64,000 bases of DNA from Chamaecyparis obtusa. Lineage: Eukaryota; Streptophyta; Pinopsida; Cupressales; Cupressaceae. The stretch spans positions 147,501 to 211,500 of the forward strand of contig BSBK01008843.1 in assembly GCA_027943335.1 (NCBI GenBank), in the 5' to 3' direction. The translations under genes were made by a program, and so were the position numbers. Below the pieces are notes generated by a model, which saw only the letters and a program-made list of their open reading frames with translations, was not told where the DNA came from and searched no databases. Shown piece after piece: positions 1 through 11,636 of the stretch; within the stretch, counting starts at the first letter, position 1; each line of letters opens with the position of its first letter.

Positions 1-1464
1 TCTTCTTACATATTTTTGATATAAGATTGATAACCTGTTCAAATCTTTGAATGTCAACTTGCCTAACCCTAATTTTCTGAATTTTCATTTTTACTTAAGG
101 GCCTTATTTAGCATACCATGATCCTTCACATACCCTATGTATGTATGCATGTATACATATATGTATGTATGTATGTGTATGTCACACATTTTTTAGATCA
201 ATATGATGTCTTATACCCATAATTTCTTATGACTTTATAACATGAATATATGTATTTATATTTACACATGTTTGTTTATCTCATTGATGCAAACTTGGAG
301 GTACCAAACATTGTCTCCCCTGAATTAGCAAGATTGATGCCTTACTATTCAATTAATGTTGTTAATAGAGATGTCATGAGACCCAATCCTTGATTTAGCT
401 CCAGCCACCATTCTACAAAGGGATGATCTTGTCTGTATTACCCTTATAGATTGTCAAGTATACGATCCAACATCTCTTTGTTATCCTATTTGCTTGCTTG
501 CATTGCAACTATGCATTGGTATGCCATTTTGATTTTTTCATTCTAATGCATCTTTGTGGATTCATCTCTATGGTATTTCATGGTTGGGAAAGCATAATGA
601 ACTCTATGACTATCATTTATGGTAGTAGTAAATATGAACCTTGCATTCCTATTAGGTGATTAAATGCTTCTAGGTCCTTAATATAAAATTTTAATAAAAT
701 TGGTTATCCTAAGATTAAAGTATAAAATTCATTATGCCTATAATGGTTAAATTAATTTGTGGGGCTTTGCTTCTAATTAATAGCTTCATATCATAAAGAA
801 TGATGTTCTTGTAATTACATTATTATCACTAATGTAGTTCTAGAGAAACATAACAAGTATAATTAGTTAATTGAGCCTAACCTTATAGTTTTCATGTCTT
901 TCATATAAAGTTTGATAAAAATATAATTTTTAATCTTATAAAAGAATAATAGTATTTTAGTGTCAATGTTTATGTCATTATTTTATTACTAGGGCCATGA
1001 TGCATGATAATTATAATCTTAAGTTGTATTTACAATAAAATAATTGAAAAAATATAAAATAAAATAAAACAAATGAAATACAAGTAATTTAATATTCTAA
1101 ATAAAATAATACTAAAAAAAATATATTCACATAAATGTAGATTTGAAATGGTCATAACAGAAAATTATGAAATTTATATGAGATGTTATTAATTGCATAG
1201 TGGCTATAAGAGGCATTCATGAATTTAATGAGTTTTTTTCTTTTTTTGGGAACCCATTATCTATGCATGTGAAAGGTACAATTTTGGACTTAAAAAGAGA
1301 GAAAACTGACTAGAATGGGTACATAGAGTATTGTTTAAGATTTTAAAAATTAAAATTGGGGCACTCTTTTTTTTTGCAGAAAGAATTTATTTTAGGGTTT
1401 TGAAGGAATTGGAGCTTTCATTTTTTCTTCTCGAATCTAAAGCTTGAGGTAAGGTTGTATTTTT
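1..1464 (+). repeat. LTR fragment of a chromovirus-type gypsy element
   Basis: No coding region. From about 284 to 1445 this stretch can be aligned by eye with 38380-39535, the 3' LTR of gypsy element E. Shared phrases include the block around GATGTCATGAGA, the block TTAATTGCATA near 1190, and the TTCTCGAATCT near the end. It is therefore an LTR, or LTR piece, of the same old family, in the same orientation. Its left part lies outside the window, and copia A is inserted at its right end. A TATG/TACA microsatellite lies near 140-180. Divergence between the two copies is large, so this is an old relic. Confidence 0.7.
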
Positions 1465-2980
1465 TGTTGGAAACTACAATTGAAACAATTGTTATATTAT
1501 CATTGATGTCAAACCTTAATTGGTGAGACAGTTTCTATCTAGTAGAGTTCCATATCATTTGATTGATGAAGAGGATTTGAAAAGATGAGATAACAAGAAG
1601 ACATAGTAAAAAGGTTGAGTTATGAGAAACTATAATGGGCACTTGATTAGTCTGCACATTGGAAAGATAATGTGTTATTTATCTATAACACCAAGTGAAG
1701 AAGAGAGTTGTTTTAAATCATAGAAGAGACGAGGAAAAAAATAATGAAAGCATAGGCTTGACTGAGCAAAAGAGTAGAAGATTAAGAAACTTAAGTACAA
1801 GCCAAGTGATGGTAGTGTTGACCGAGTGCTAGTATAAGTTGAGAAAATATAGTGTGATTGAACATCAGTAATAACTGAGTATTATAAAATTGAACCAAGA
1901 ATAGATAATGAGTGCTGAGAAGAACAGTTAGCAATGACTGAGTTATCCAGTGAAGACTAAGTAGAAGAATACAATGATGATCGAGTGTCAGTATTTAGAG
2001 TTTGTGAAGCGATAGAGATTCCCAGCTGACATAGTTGAATTCTTAGAATATGTAAAGAATGTTGAAGATAAGGATGAATGACCTAGAGTATTTACATGAT
2101 CCTATGCATGGATTCAAAGAGAAGTTTTGAGAAGTATCTAGAAGATTAGAGGAAGAATGAAATGTTGGAAGGATTCGATGAATTTGACCTAAACCTAAGA
2201 TCTACGGTGATGATTAAGAGAAAAAAGATCGAGATACCTTATTCAAGATTGTGCTAGAGGTTGAGTCTATTGATTGGTGAACCTAAGAAGAAGGCTAAGA
2301 ATGTTGTGTTGAGCTGTGAATTCATGATAGCTTGAAGGGTTTCCAAGAAGTTTAGAGATGGAGATGACAATGAAGGCTAGTCAAGGGATTAGTATATGAG
2401 CTACATTGGATCTATATATGCAAAGTGAGTTGTATGTATTAGATCAAACCTATTGTTACTTTCTAACCATTTTATCAGTTAAAATCTTTAAATCAAGGAT
2501 GACCTAATAGTCATTTGCAAATCCTTTAATCGAGGTTACATTATAATGGGATGTTCTTAAGTCCTAAAAAGACCACTCCTAACATGGTGATTAAATCCTT
2601 TAATAGGGTCACACCTTATAGTGTGTATTGTAACCTTTAACAGTATTGGTTCCTAACAAAGCTCACTTCAGAAGAGTGAAAAATTGGTAGCATGTTACTG
2701 GTGGTGTTTCCCAAATTGGGTTTCCACATTAAATCCTAGTGTCATACTTGTGTGAATTTTATTTGATGTGTTTTACTATTAAGTATTTTATATTTTGAAA
2801 GTTGATTATGTTTGGATAGTGGACTGTATGTTTATGTTACTAGTTATATGCTATAGAGACCAAGTGGATTGTTGAGTAGAGCTGAGCTATTTAAGTGCTT
2901 AAAAGTTGAATTGGTACATCTTGATCTGAGGATAATTGATTCACCTCCCCCCTCTCAGTTATTCTAAAATCATTCTAACA
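1465..2980 (+). repeat. 5' LTR of copia element A
   Basis: A 1516-bp LTR that starts TGTTGGAAAC and ends CATTCTAACA. It is followed two bases later by a primer-binding site. The end carries the CACCTCCCCCCTCTCAG stretch usual just before the 3' end of plant copia LTRs. A related LTR lies at 43246-44681 (element G); the two share the ATTATATTATCATTGATGTC-like start and the GGTCACACCTTA block. The partner 3' LTR is not in the window. Confidence 0.85.
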
Positions 2981-2982
2981 AT

Positions 2983-2992
2983 TGGTATCAGA
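2983..2992 (+). other. Primer-binding site, initiator tRNA-Met type (copia A)
   Basis: TGGTATCAGA lies two bases after the LTR terminus. This matches the start of the standard plant copia primer site for initiator tRNA-Met. The bases after it have diverged. Confidence 0.8.
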
Positions 2993-3435
2993 TATTTTGG
3001 TGCTTATAAAAAAAAGTTTGATGGTACTTGGAGCTAAAGATAAAGATGTAAAAAAAGGAGGTAGCAAAGCTAACCAAGGAAAACTTCCTTGCATGGAAAA
3101 TTTTAATGAAGCAAAATACTACGTGGAAAATGATTACATAGTATCACCTACACCTTTGACAACCCTATAGATGAAAGAAAAGAAAGAACACAATCAGGTA
3201 ATATTGGATATTACATCAGCCCTAAGCTATCTTTAATTTGAAGACATAAAGGATTGTACCACTGCAAAGAAAATGTGGGACACACTCACAACTATTTATG
3301 GTGGAGACACAAATGTACCAAGAGCCAAATGTGAAAGCTTGAGAGGTAAGTTTGATGAAATGAGAATGTTAGAAGTTGAGACTATTATACATTATTGTGG
3401 CCAAGTTAAAGAGGTTGTGATTACTATTAGAGGAG

Positions 3436-4470
3436 TTGGTGTAGTCAAGCAAGGAGGATCCAATTAAGAAATATCCAAACTTGTAGCCAAACACCAACAA
3501 TGCGAAATAAAACAACACAACATAATATACAATCAAAATATTTTTTATTCATTAGTAACCAAGATTACAAGAAACATGCTGAGCTATAAGGCCTTCTCAG
3601 TTATGACCAAATACATAAAAAATAACAACAATTCAGCAAGATCATGCAGGATCCAACAGACCTCCCAGCTAGCCTAGGTTTGTAACACAACAAGAGACTG
3701 GTAGGTACTCCAAGAAAGATTTGAACTTGTGCTCGCAAGCCACCAAGAAATATTCTTGTTCCTAAGCTTGCAAGCTACTAACTCTTCTATCCTTCCAAAT
3801 CTACTCTATCTCTCTAGATCTCTCTACCAAATCTACCTAAACAACTACCCAAACACCCTCTGAAATACTAATCTTCAGCCACAAGTCATCTTTACAAACA
3901 AATAAATCCCAAAACCCATTTGGCTTCCAAAGATAGATAAATATTAAATGAAACATTAATCAGCTCTCAAATAGCCTTCCATTAATTAATTCCTCATGTT
4001 TGCATCCAGATCCACATAGGAGAATTTAGCATGCCAGATCTAGGTCTCCACACATCCAATGGTCAATATATAACTCTAAGAGTGTGACCCAAATTAAATG
4101 CACTAGCCGGCCAAGATGATTCATCCAAACACACAAGTCAGTTAGCAAGAACATCGAGTGCCAATCATAAACACCGAGACCCCATCGATAACCAAGCACC
4201 AAGCACTAGAAACATCATGTCACTGAGCATTAGACACACCGAGTCACCAAGTGACCATCATATACCAAGCTCTATCAGCACTTCCAACCAAGAACCTTTA
4301 CCATGACCACTAAGCTCCATCAGTGAAGCCAAACAAATTCTAATCAATAACTATCACCAAAGAGCAAGAAACTCTAGTCTTCTACGGAGATCACCAGCCA
4401 CTTAACCAAACTCCACTAGATAGTTACCGAGAGTGCTAGAACCTTTAGGAATTGATGATGCCCCTCCATT
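3436..4470 (-). repeat. 3' LTR of the element nested in copia A
   Basis: About 1035 bp, aligning along its whole length with 5525-6558. Shared landmarks are GTAGTCAAG at the start, the block CCAAACACCAACAATGC, and GATGCCCCT near the end. Both copies differ at many positions, so the insertion is old. The terminal dinucleotides have decayed; the boundaries are set by the target duplication. Confidence 0.82.
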
Positions 4471-4779
4471 AGACACCTAGGGTAAATTAGAAAGTGTGTC
4501 TGACACTTTACTCCTTCAAGAAAATCTACCATTCACTTCATCTTCACATAAGGCTTGTCAATCCTTGAAGCTAGGAAAATTTACAAGTTCATTAGCCAAG
4601 TCCTCCTTAACCAATCTACAACCAACCTTTTAGTATGTCCAACATCAAGAATAAATCGAGCTTTCAACCCATCACCAAGTATCAAGTCAGAAACTCATCA
4701 CAAGACTCATTACTGTTAATCAGTGACTAAAGTCCACAACCAACAAACAACACATGCACCTCAACACCGAACAAAAGAA

Positions 4780-5434
4780 TTTTAGTAATACCATCATCAA
4801 AAAGGTGTTCAACAATAGGTAACTCCTCATCAACATCAACCTAACCATGTACAAATACATGCTCTACAATCTCCATGTCAGGCATAATCGACTGAACATG
4901 AAAACAAATATTCTCACCAGCCTCAACAAGGCCAACAACATTTTTGGTAAGCATAGGTATCTCAGCAACAACCACAAGTTGTTCTATAAGTTTGATGTTA
5001 GATTCCACCAACTGACCATCAAAACCAATCTCAGATACCTCCATACTATCACAAGAAACCTTGTCAAGATGTCTTCTCTCTTAGACCAGTCTTCTAATAG
5101 GCCAGACAACTTTCTTCCAGATTGGCATGTCCCAACTCCAGTAAGCTTTACAAAGATCAACAACACTTTCCATCACAAGGTTATCAACCTAGTTCTCTAC
5201 ATGGCTCAACAAATTTTTTTCCCACTGAGAAAACCTTTCATAAATCTTCTCTTCTACCACATCATAAAGATCTACAATTGCACTAGGGTCCAATCTTCTC
5301 AAAGGCATCTCCAACGATCTTTGAAAACCCTCTACAACAAAACCTACATCAACCACCTTGTGACAATCTCCAAGTTGTATGAAATTCAAATCGCAACCTG
5401 CCACCTTGAATGAACAACTAGGCCATGATTTCAC
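4780..5434 (-). pseudogene. Degraded reading frame inside the nested gypsy element
   Basis: Reading frame remnant between the LTRs. The blocks 5434-5189 and 5044-4841 are in the same frame, separated by in-frame stops. The upstream part (around SLEMPLRRLDPSAI and VDLYDVVEEK) matches, at the DNA level, the leader of element C near 20580-20640, where GCAGATCTCTATGATG occurs. It therefore belongs to this gypsy family. The downstream part (around EIPMLTKNVVGLVEAG) matches no family I know and shows neither gag nor zinc-knuckle motifs. It may be a family-specific leader ORF or noncoding DNA that happens to read open. Confidence 0.4.
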
Positions 5435-5524
5435 AAGTTTAGTAACACATATCTAAAACTCAAATTGCACATAATCACTTTGACAACCTTTCTCCAAACA
5501 AGATCAACTCGTTTTGATAACATT

Positions 5525-6558
5525 TAGATGTAGTCAAGAAAGGAGGATCCAATTAAGGAATATCCAAACTTGCAGCCAAACACCAACAATGCAAAATAAC
5601 ACAAAACAAAATTATATAGAATCAAAATCTTCTTTATTCATTAGTAACCAAGCTTACAAGAAACATGCTTAGTTGAAAGGTCTTCTCGGTTATGGCCAAA
5701 TACATAAAATATTACAACAATTCAACAAGATCATGTAGGATCCAACACACCTCCAGGCTAGCCCAGGTCTGTAACACAATCAGACATTGGTAGGTACTCC
5801 AAGAAAGATCTAAACTTGTTCTTGGAAGCCACCAAGTAATCTTCTTGTTCCTAAGCTTGCAAGCTACTAATTGTGCTATCCTTCCAAATCTACTTTGTCT
5901 CTCCATATCTCTCTACCAAATATACCTAAATAACTACCCAAACACCCTCTTAAATACTAATCTTTAGCCACAAGTCAACTTTAAAAACAAATAAATTCTA
6001 AAACCCAGTCGACTTCCAAATACAAAAAAATATTAAATGAAACATCAGTCAGCTCTCAAATAGCCTTCCAAAAATTAATTCCTCATGTCAGCATCCAGAT
6101 CCACACAGGAGAATGCAACATGCCAGATCTTGGTTCCCACACATCCAATGGTTAATGCATAACTCATGGAGCATGACCCAAATTAAATGCACTAGTCTGC
6201 CAAGATGATTCATCCAAACACACAAGTCGGTCAGAAAGAATAATGAGCACTAGTAATAAACACCGAGACCCCATTGATAACCAAGCACTAAGCACCTGAA
6301 ACACTAAGTCACCAAGCACTAGACACATTGATTCATCGAGTGACCATCATCTACCAAACTCTGTCAGTACTTCCAATGGAGAACCTATATCATGACCACA
6401 AATCTCCATGAGTGAAGCCAATAGACTCCGACTGATAACTATCACCAAAGACCGAGAAACTCCAATCTTCTACTGAGATCACCAGCCACTTAACTGAACT
6501 CCATGAGATAATTACTGAGACTGTGAGAATCTTTAGGAACCGAGGATGCCCCTGCATT
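5525..6558 (-). repeat. 5' LTR of the element nested in copia A
   Basis: Partner of 3436-4470, with the same order of landmarks and nearly the same length (1034 bp). The primer site lies just to its left in reverse complement, as expected for a minus-strand element. Confidence 0.82.
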
Positions 6559-7570
6559 AGGAGCTAATGGAAATATTGATGATGAAACTATTATTATAAA
6601 GGTATTGAGAACTGTACTTCCTATTTATACTATTAGAGTGTCTGCAATATAAGAACTGACATGTGATCCTAGTAACAACCTAACTTTGGAAGGACTAGTT
6701 GGTAAACTTACTACTTTTGAATTGTCAAATTTCAACAATTTCACCTCTCATAATATTGAATCTAGATTTAAGTCTCCATTGGTTCTACATAAGTCCAATA
6801 AAGGAAAATAAAGATATGTGAATAGTGATAGTGACACCTTTGATGATGATCTTGATGATCTTGAGGCAGTAATTGCTAGAAGACTACCTAGAGGAAAAGG
6901 AAAATTCAAAGGTAAACTTCCTATAATTTGTTTTTTATGTAACAAACTTGGCCATATTGCAGCAAGATGTCCTAAAATAAATGACAAGGATGCAAGGAGG
7001 GAAAGAAAGTACAAAGAAAAAAGGGATGACAAAGATCACAGAAGGTACAAGGATTACAAGGACAAAGGTACGAAATCTTGTTATATTGTTGAAGAAAAAA
7101 TTGATAATGAATCTGATGAATCTAATGATCATTATGTAGAAGTTGTTTATATTTCTACAAAAGATGATTATGATGAAGATGAGAAAACTGTACTAATTTC
7201 ATATGTGAGTAAAGGTGTTAGATGGAAAATTGATAATTTCATATGCAGGAGCATCTTGGGTCTTGAGCCATCTTGCATCACAAAATAAATATTTCTTGTT
7301 TCCTGTACCAGTCTGATGTTTGTTTTGTAGTCATTGTTTCTATTGGTTTCTTGCCTTGCAAATTTAATTTGGTGTTGAAGACCTAATCTAGAGCACTCTC
7401 CTAAGATTGCAAGTCCTATTTCACTTGGATCTGGAAGTTATTGCAATTTTCCTTGAGTATCAATTTTTTGCCAGTTTTGCTCATTAAACATGTGGTATTT
7501 CATCTTGCATGATTTAGTATGGTGAAATTGGATCTTGCACGATTGGTGATCTATTCTTGGATAATGTGTG

Positions 7571-8564
7571 TGTATGTGACTGAATGTGACCTCTAAATCA
7601 AACACAACACAACATGGTCATTATTCACTTGATAGAATTTGGGAGAGAGTATGGAGAACTCAATCCAAATTCCATGGTGAGGCAACCTATTGCCTCCTAT
7701 GTGAATGGGGTGTTTGAATACTCTCAAAACAAGAGCCAACAGCCGGGAGACCAATTCACCAATGGAGGATTTCCAAGAATCAAATATGAGCAAAATGAAA
7801 CTAAGCTAAGAATGAATGCAATTAATCTAGAAAACTTTGAAAGAAATATGAAATGCAGATTTTTATTTGATTTTGAAATAAAGATGATAGTAGACTAAGA
7901 ACAAGTAAGCAAATTTAATCTAAATGTGAAATGTAATTACACTAATATGAGAAATTAAACTAGATAATGCAATAAAAGAGCTTTGAAAATAATGAGATAT
8001 GAGACTAAAAAAATGCTATAGTAAGGATGCTCTCAAAAATTGCCCCCTTGAATGAGAAAAAGAGGTTCAAATAAATAGAAGAGCCAAGAGGAGGAGGAAG
8101 AGTTTCTTGATTTGAAACTCCTGACCCTTCATATCCCTTTTGGGACAAATAAGCATGAATTACTTTATTAAAAGAATGGAAAATGCCACATGAGGACCTT
8201 TCGAATATCTCAAATTATTAATTCAAGAAAAGGTGTCCATTCAAATAACAAGCAATTAATTAATTCCTTTTTTATGTGTATTAGCCAAAGGGGGTGGTTT
8301 GATTTAATTTAAAGCAAAGCACATAGGACTTTACAATTAAATTAATGTATTATAGAGATAATTTAGCTAATAAAGTCAAAGAGACTTAGGAATTAATTTA
8401 GTATTTGATTATTGCAATTTAGGGTCTTTGCAACTGACATCAAGTCAAATTAAGTCAGGTAGGAGAGAAAATTGCCTAGTGAGATAGGACTTTGGTGATG
8501 TAAAATTGAGATAATGCACCAAAATTGATGAAATTAAATAGGTAGCCAATTTTGGGGTATTACA
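7571..8564 (-). repeat. 3' LTR of element I
   Basis: 994 bp, starting TGTATGTGACTG and ending GGGGTATTACA in the plus reading. Nearly identical to 16921-17914. On the minus strand it follows the purine run AAAGAGGGGCAAA (8565-8577), the polypurine tract. Confidence 0.93.
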
Positions 8565-8689
8565 TTTGCCCCTCTTTGAATTGATGTGCGAACAGCGCGT
8601 TGATTCAAAGAATAGTCTGAAATGACAAATGATGAGAATTTCCATAGTCCAAGATAGATTGCGAAGACAACAGTCTTAGAAGAGAACCA

Positions 8690-8970
8690 GAATCGGGGTT
8701 AGATTGCCCCAATACCAATTGATGAAGATGCGGATTTAGGAATGTCTCCAGAATTAGGGTTAGATTGCCCCAATATGAAGCTTAGCCCTCTGAGACCTAG
8801 GTTAGATTTCCCAGATAACAGTCTAAAAGAGATTTTGAGAGCTATCTCCAGAATGAAGCTTGACTCCCAGGAATCAGGGTTAGATTGCCCCAATACCTAA
8901 TAGATTTCAAGAACCATCTCCAGAATGAAGAATGATCCTTGAGGATCTGAGTTAGATTGCTCAAATACCT
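8690..8970. repeat. Degenerate tandem repeat around GGGTTAGATTGCCCCAATACC
   Basis: The motif GTTAGATTGCCCCAATA occurs near 8698, 8759 and 8878. Weaker copies lie near 8803 (GTTAGATTTCCCAGATA) and 8950 (GTTAGATTGCTCAAATA). Between them the phrase CCAGAATGAAG or CCAGAATTAGG recurs. The spacing is irregular (about 60-75 bp), so this is an old tandem array in the 3' noncoding region of element I. Confidence 0.65.
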
Positions 8971-10639
8971 AAGAGATAGATTTCCAGATGACAAGATGTG
9001 AGGCATGAAGATGCCCTTAGCAATGAGGACTGATGATTCAAATCAGATTGATTCAAGAATAGATTCGACAAGATTCAAATGATGTAATCATCCTTCCCCC
9101 TCAGGAGCGAAATTGAAAGATGACATGTCAGAAAGATGATAAACAACAAGAGATTGCAGAGCAAAAGCAATTAGACTAGATTCACGAAGCTACAGAAGCG
9201 AATCAGAGCAAAGTAGAGGTCCCGTTGACCAAGTTTGAGCATAGTTGACCATGGTTGACCAAATTTTGACTAGGGTTGACTTGATGAAAAGAAGCAAAGA
9301 TTTGAGAACATGATGCAAAGATGAGGATCTAGTAGGAAGATGACACCAGAAAGCTGACTACACAAGCATCCAATCCAGAAGGAGTCCAATATTTAAAACG
9401 TAATTTTGAGCCACTTAGAGATGTTAGATTTCGATTTCGATCCTGAAAAAGGATGCAGCCAAGATGAGACTGGGACAAAAGATGAGAACCTTTGATGAGT
9501 AGATCCAAAAGAAAGCAATCAAGAGAGAAACAAGAAAGCGCTCCAAATGCAAGCCTAGAATGAAAGATGCAAGTCTAAATGCAGGCCTAGGATGAACAAA
9601 TGCAATCCTTCGGACTCGGCTGTTGGACTCATCGTATTTACCATCATTGAGTTCATTTAAGCATAGGACAATCACAAGATGCCATACAATTCTCCTCAAC
9701 ATGAGAATATGAATATGACATAAGTCTTAAATTTGTCGGAATGAGGTGTAAGCATTAAGGGACAAGAAGCCAAAATGACCTGAACACCTATTCCTTTTAA
9801 TCTAGCAAGCTAACATAAGCATTAGAGCATAAATGCTAGAATGACCTGAATGTTGCTTACGAAAAACACACCAAACATGCAGGAGTTCCTTCTTTTGCCA
9901 AAGATTTCTTGCAGTGACCCTTACGTTCACTCAACAGGGCAAGCATTTACAATTTCACCAGTAGCAGAAAGAAGTCACTCAAAAGACAAGGAGAAGAACC
10001 AACCTCACCAAAGTGTTCATATAAAAGGAGTCGAGGTACGCATGGCCATCCAACATGAGATGAAGGCTCTTACAGACATACACCCCTCTTATATGAATTC
10101 TTTGGATCATTGGAACTAAACCAACAAGTAGAAAGAAAAGAAAAAGCAAAGCAAACAAACAAGCACTCAAAGAAAACAAAGCTCAACATACCTCAAAGGA
10201 ACACACATTTAGTTTTAGTTTTAGTTTAAGTTCATGTTCAAGTGGATTGAAGACAATTCAGAAAGATAACATTCGAAGTCTCAATGAGATAATGACAGTA
10301 GGCAGATGTAGTGAGAATCACTGGTGATTGATATAAGGGAGAAATCCTGAAGAAGAGAGATCGAACGAAAGCTAGGTATCCACAGGCAGGCATAGTGGGA
10401 ACCACTGGTGACCAATGCTCAAAAGATTTTCCGAAAGTGATAGGAAAATGCCCCCTAGACCAGGCAGGTGCCCTCAAGTGTGAACCAGTTCCAATCCATG
10501 AAGAGTCGAGGAAAACTCAAAGACAAGCACATGAGCTAGCAAACCAAAGCAGGAAACAAACTAAAGCAGGAAAGGAAGGAAACTAAAGTAGGAAACTAAG
10601 AGCCAAGTGACGCTGAGATGAGATGTTACTTCAGGAAAA

Positions 10640-10990
10640 CAAGAGGTGCCTATTTACCAGGTTTTCACCATCTTGGTAGAGATTCTATTTTTTCTACCAT
10701 GATGCCTGTTTACCAGGTTTTCATCAATGGCACATTTTTCTCTTTTTCAATTTTTTTTGTACTTTTCTCTTTTTTTGATTTTTTTGTATTTTTGAATATT
10801 TCATTTTTTTGTATTTTTGATCTTTTGATTTTTTTTGTATTTTTCACATTTTGTATTTTTTTTGTATTATCAAGGTGCCTATTTACCAGGTTTTCACCAG
10901 GATAATAGATACATCAAAGCACCTGTTTGCCAGGTTTTCACTAAGATGATCATTTTTTCAGGACATTTTGCAATTTTTAGGATTTTTGCA
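10640..10990. repeat. T-rich tract with repeated ACCAGGTTTTCA motifs
   Basis: The phrase TGCCTATTTACCAGGTTTTC or a close variant occurs four times (near 10646, 10702, 10875 and 10920). The copies are separated by runs such as TTTTTTGTATTTTT. On the element's own strand these are A-rich stretches with TGAAAACCTGGTAAA motifs. A shorter version lies at the same position in element II (50310-50420), so the feature is conserved in the family. Confidence 0.7.
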
Positions 10991-11052
10991 ATATACCATT
11001 TTTAAGGATTTTTTCAGGATCAATAAGTATGTACATAAGCACATAGAGAATA

Positions 11053-11520
11053 TCAAATGTAGAACTTCTTCAAATGAAGAGCATTGATGGGCTCTTTGAG
11101 TTGCTCTCCTTTAGTAGGAATCTCTGGAAACACAGTCATTTGTAGTAGTAGCCAGCTGAGAAGTTGTAGAATCAAAACCAGATGTTGTAGCTGTAACAGG
11201 AGAGCCAACCAGTAGTGTCCAATAGTCAAGAGATCCATAGTCAAGGAAAGATCACTTAAGTGAGACCCACAAATGTCCTCATGGACACACCTTAACTCTT
11301 TGTCGGATTTCCCACGCTCTAAACACTTAGGGAGAGTACATTCTAGATTTCTCTTAGTCATGTCATTAGCAATGAGGAGATGCTGATATGCACTTTGGGA
11401 AAAGGCAAGATGGAGTGAAGAGTGTAAAGTATGAGAGGCAAGGGTGATGGAATGAAGGGAAACATGAGAATTTTGGAAGCTCGAATGACAACTTTGATTT
11501 TTTCTTTCTTTGAAATCCAC
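11053..11520 (-). pseudogene. Integrase zinc-binding remnant in element I
   Basis: On the minus strand the middle of this frame reads LPKCLERG...VHEDICGSHLSDLSL...GHYW. It corresponds to the segment before and within the HHCC domain of Tat-lineage integrase (compare GICGSHFNDPPLA in element II at 50716-51216). No catalytic DDE core follows. The preceding RT and RNase H are gone, so this is a deletion remnant. The rest of the frame (serine/histidine-rich N-terminus) is not recognisable. The frame has no stop, but it is too incomplete to have integrase activity. Confidence 0.6.
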
Positions 11521-11636
11521 ATAGCTTTTGAATTTTTTCTTCTTTACTTTGAGGTGCTTTTATGACAATGCCTATAGAATGGATTTCGAGATCCATTTTT
11601 TATTTTATTTTCTGGCTTTTGATTGTCTTCTTCTTT

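Larger units (their letters stand above)
3436..6558 (-). mobile_element. Non-autonomous gypsy-type LTR element nested in copia A gag
   Basis: Two LTRs (3436-4470 and 5525-6558) flank about 1.05 kb of internal DNA. The 5-bp direct repeat AGGAG at 3431-3435 and 6559-6563 is the target-site duplication, and removing the insert rejoins the copia gag frame exactly. A degenerate, reverse-complemented tRNA-Met primer site (about 5513-5523) next to the right LTR sets the orientation as minus. There is no RT, protease or integrase. The LTRs resemble those of element C, including the AAGGAGGATCCAATTAAG block. Confidence 0.88.
3048..7243 (+). pseudogene. gag: Copia A gag and start of protease, interrupted
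   Basis: Remnant of a Ty1/copia capsid gene. The first part (3048-3435) reads as a gag polypeptide of the UBN2 type; the strongest block is 3273-3435, with MWDTLTTIYGG and CESLRGKFDEM. A non-autonomous element interrupts it at 3436-6558. The frame resumes at 6560, runs through a block ending in FELSNFNN, a basic linker and a CCHC zinc knuckle (CFLCNKLGHIAARC, about 6929-6970). It ends in the residues just before the protease active site (about 7210-7243), where gypsy B is inserted. Several in-frame stops (for example near 3168 and 6652) show that it is dead. RT, integrase and the 3' LTR are missing from the window. Confidence 0.85.
8565..11052 (-). other. 3' noncoding region of element I with polypurine tract
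   Basis: About 2.5 kb between the integrase remnant and the 3' LTR. It starts (plus reading) with the polypurine tract complement TTTGCCCCTCTTT. It holds degenerate tandem repeats (8690-8970), a cluster of GTTGACC-type short repeats (about 9222-9280) and a T-rich section (10640-10990). Open frames here are short and lack family motifs, so I call no gene. Confidence 0.6.

Noticed and set aside
4847..5413. A 188-codon plus-strand ORF
   Set aside because: It lies antisense inside the nested gypsy element, has a His/Asn/Leu-rich random composition and no motif. The minus-strand frame matches sequence in element C at the DNA level, so the plus ORF is a shadow.
7614..7898. 94-codon ORF starting MVIIHLIEF
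   Set aside because: It lies entirely in the LTR of element I. In the 5' LTR copy (from 16974) the same reading is broken by a stop, so it is not conserved as coding.
10618..10905. 95-codon Phe-rich ORF
   Set aside because: Produced by the TTTTTTGTATTTTT tract of the element I 3' region.
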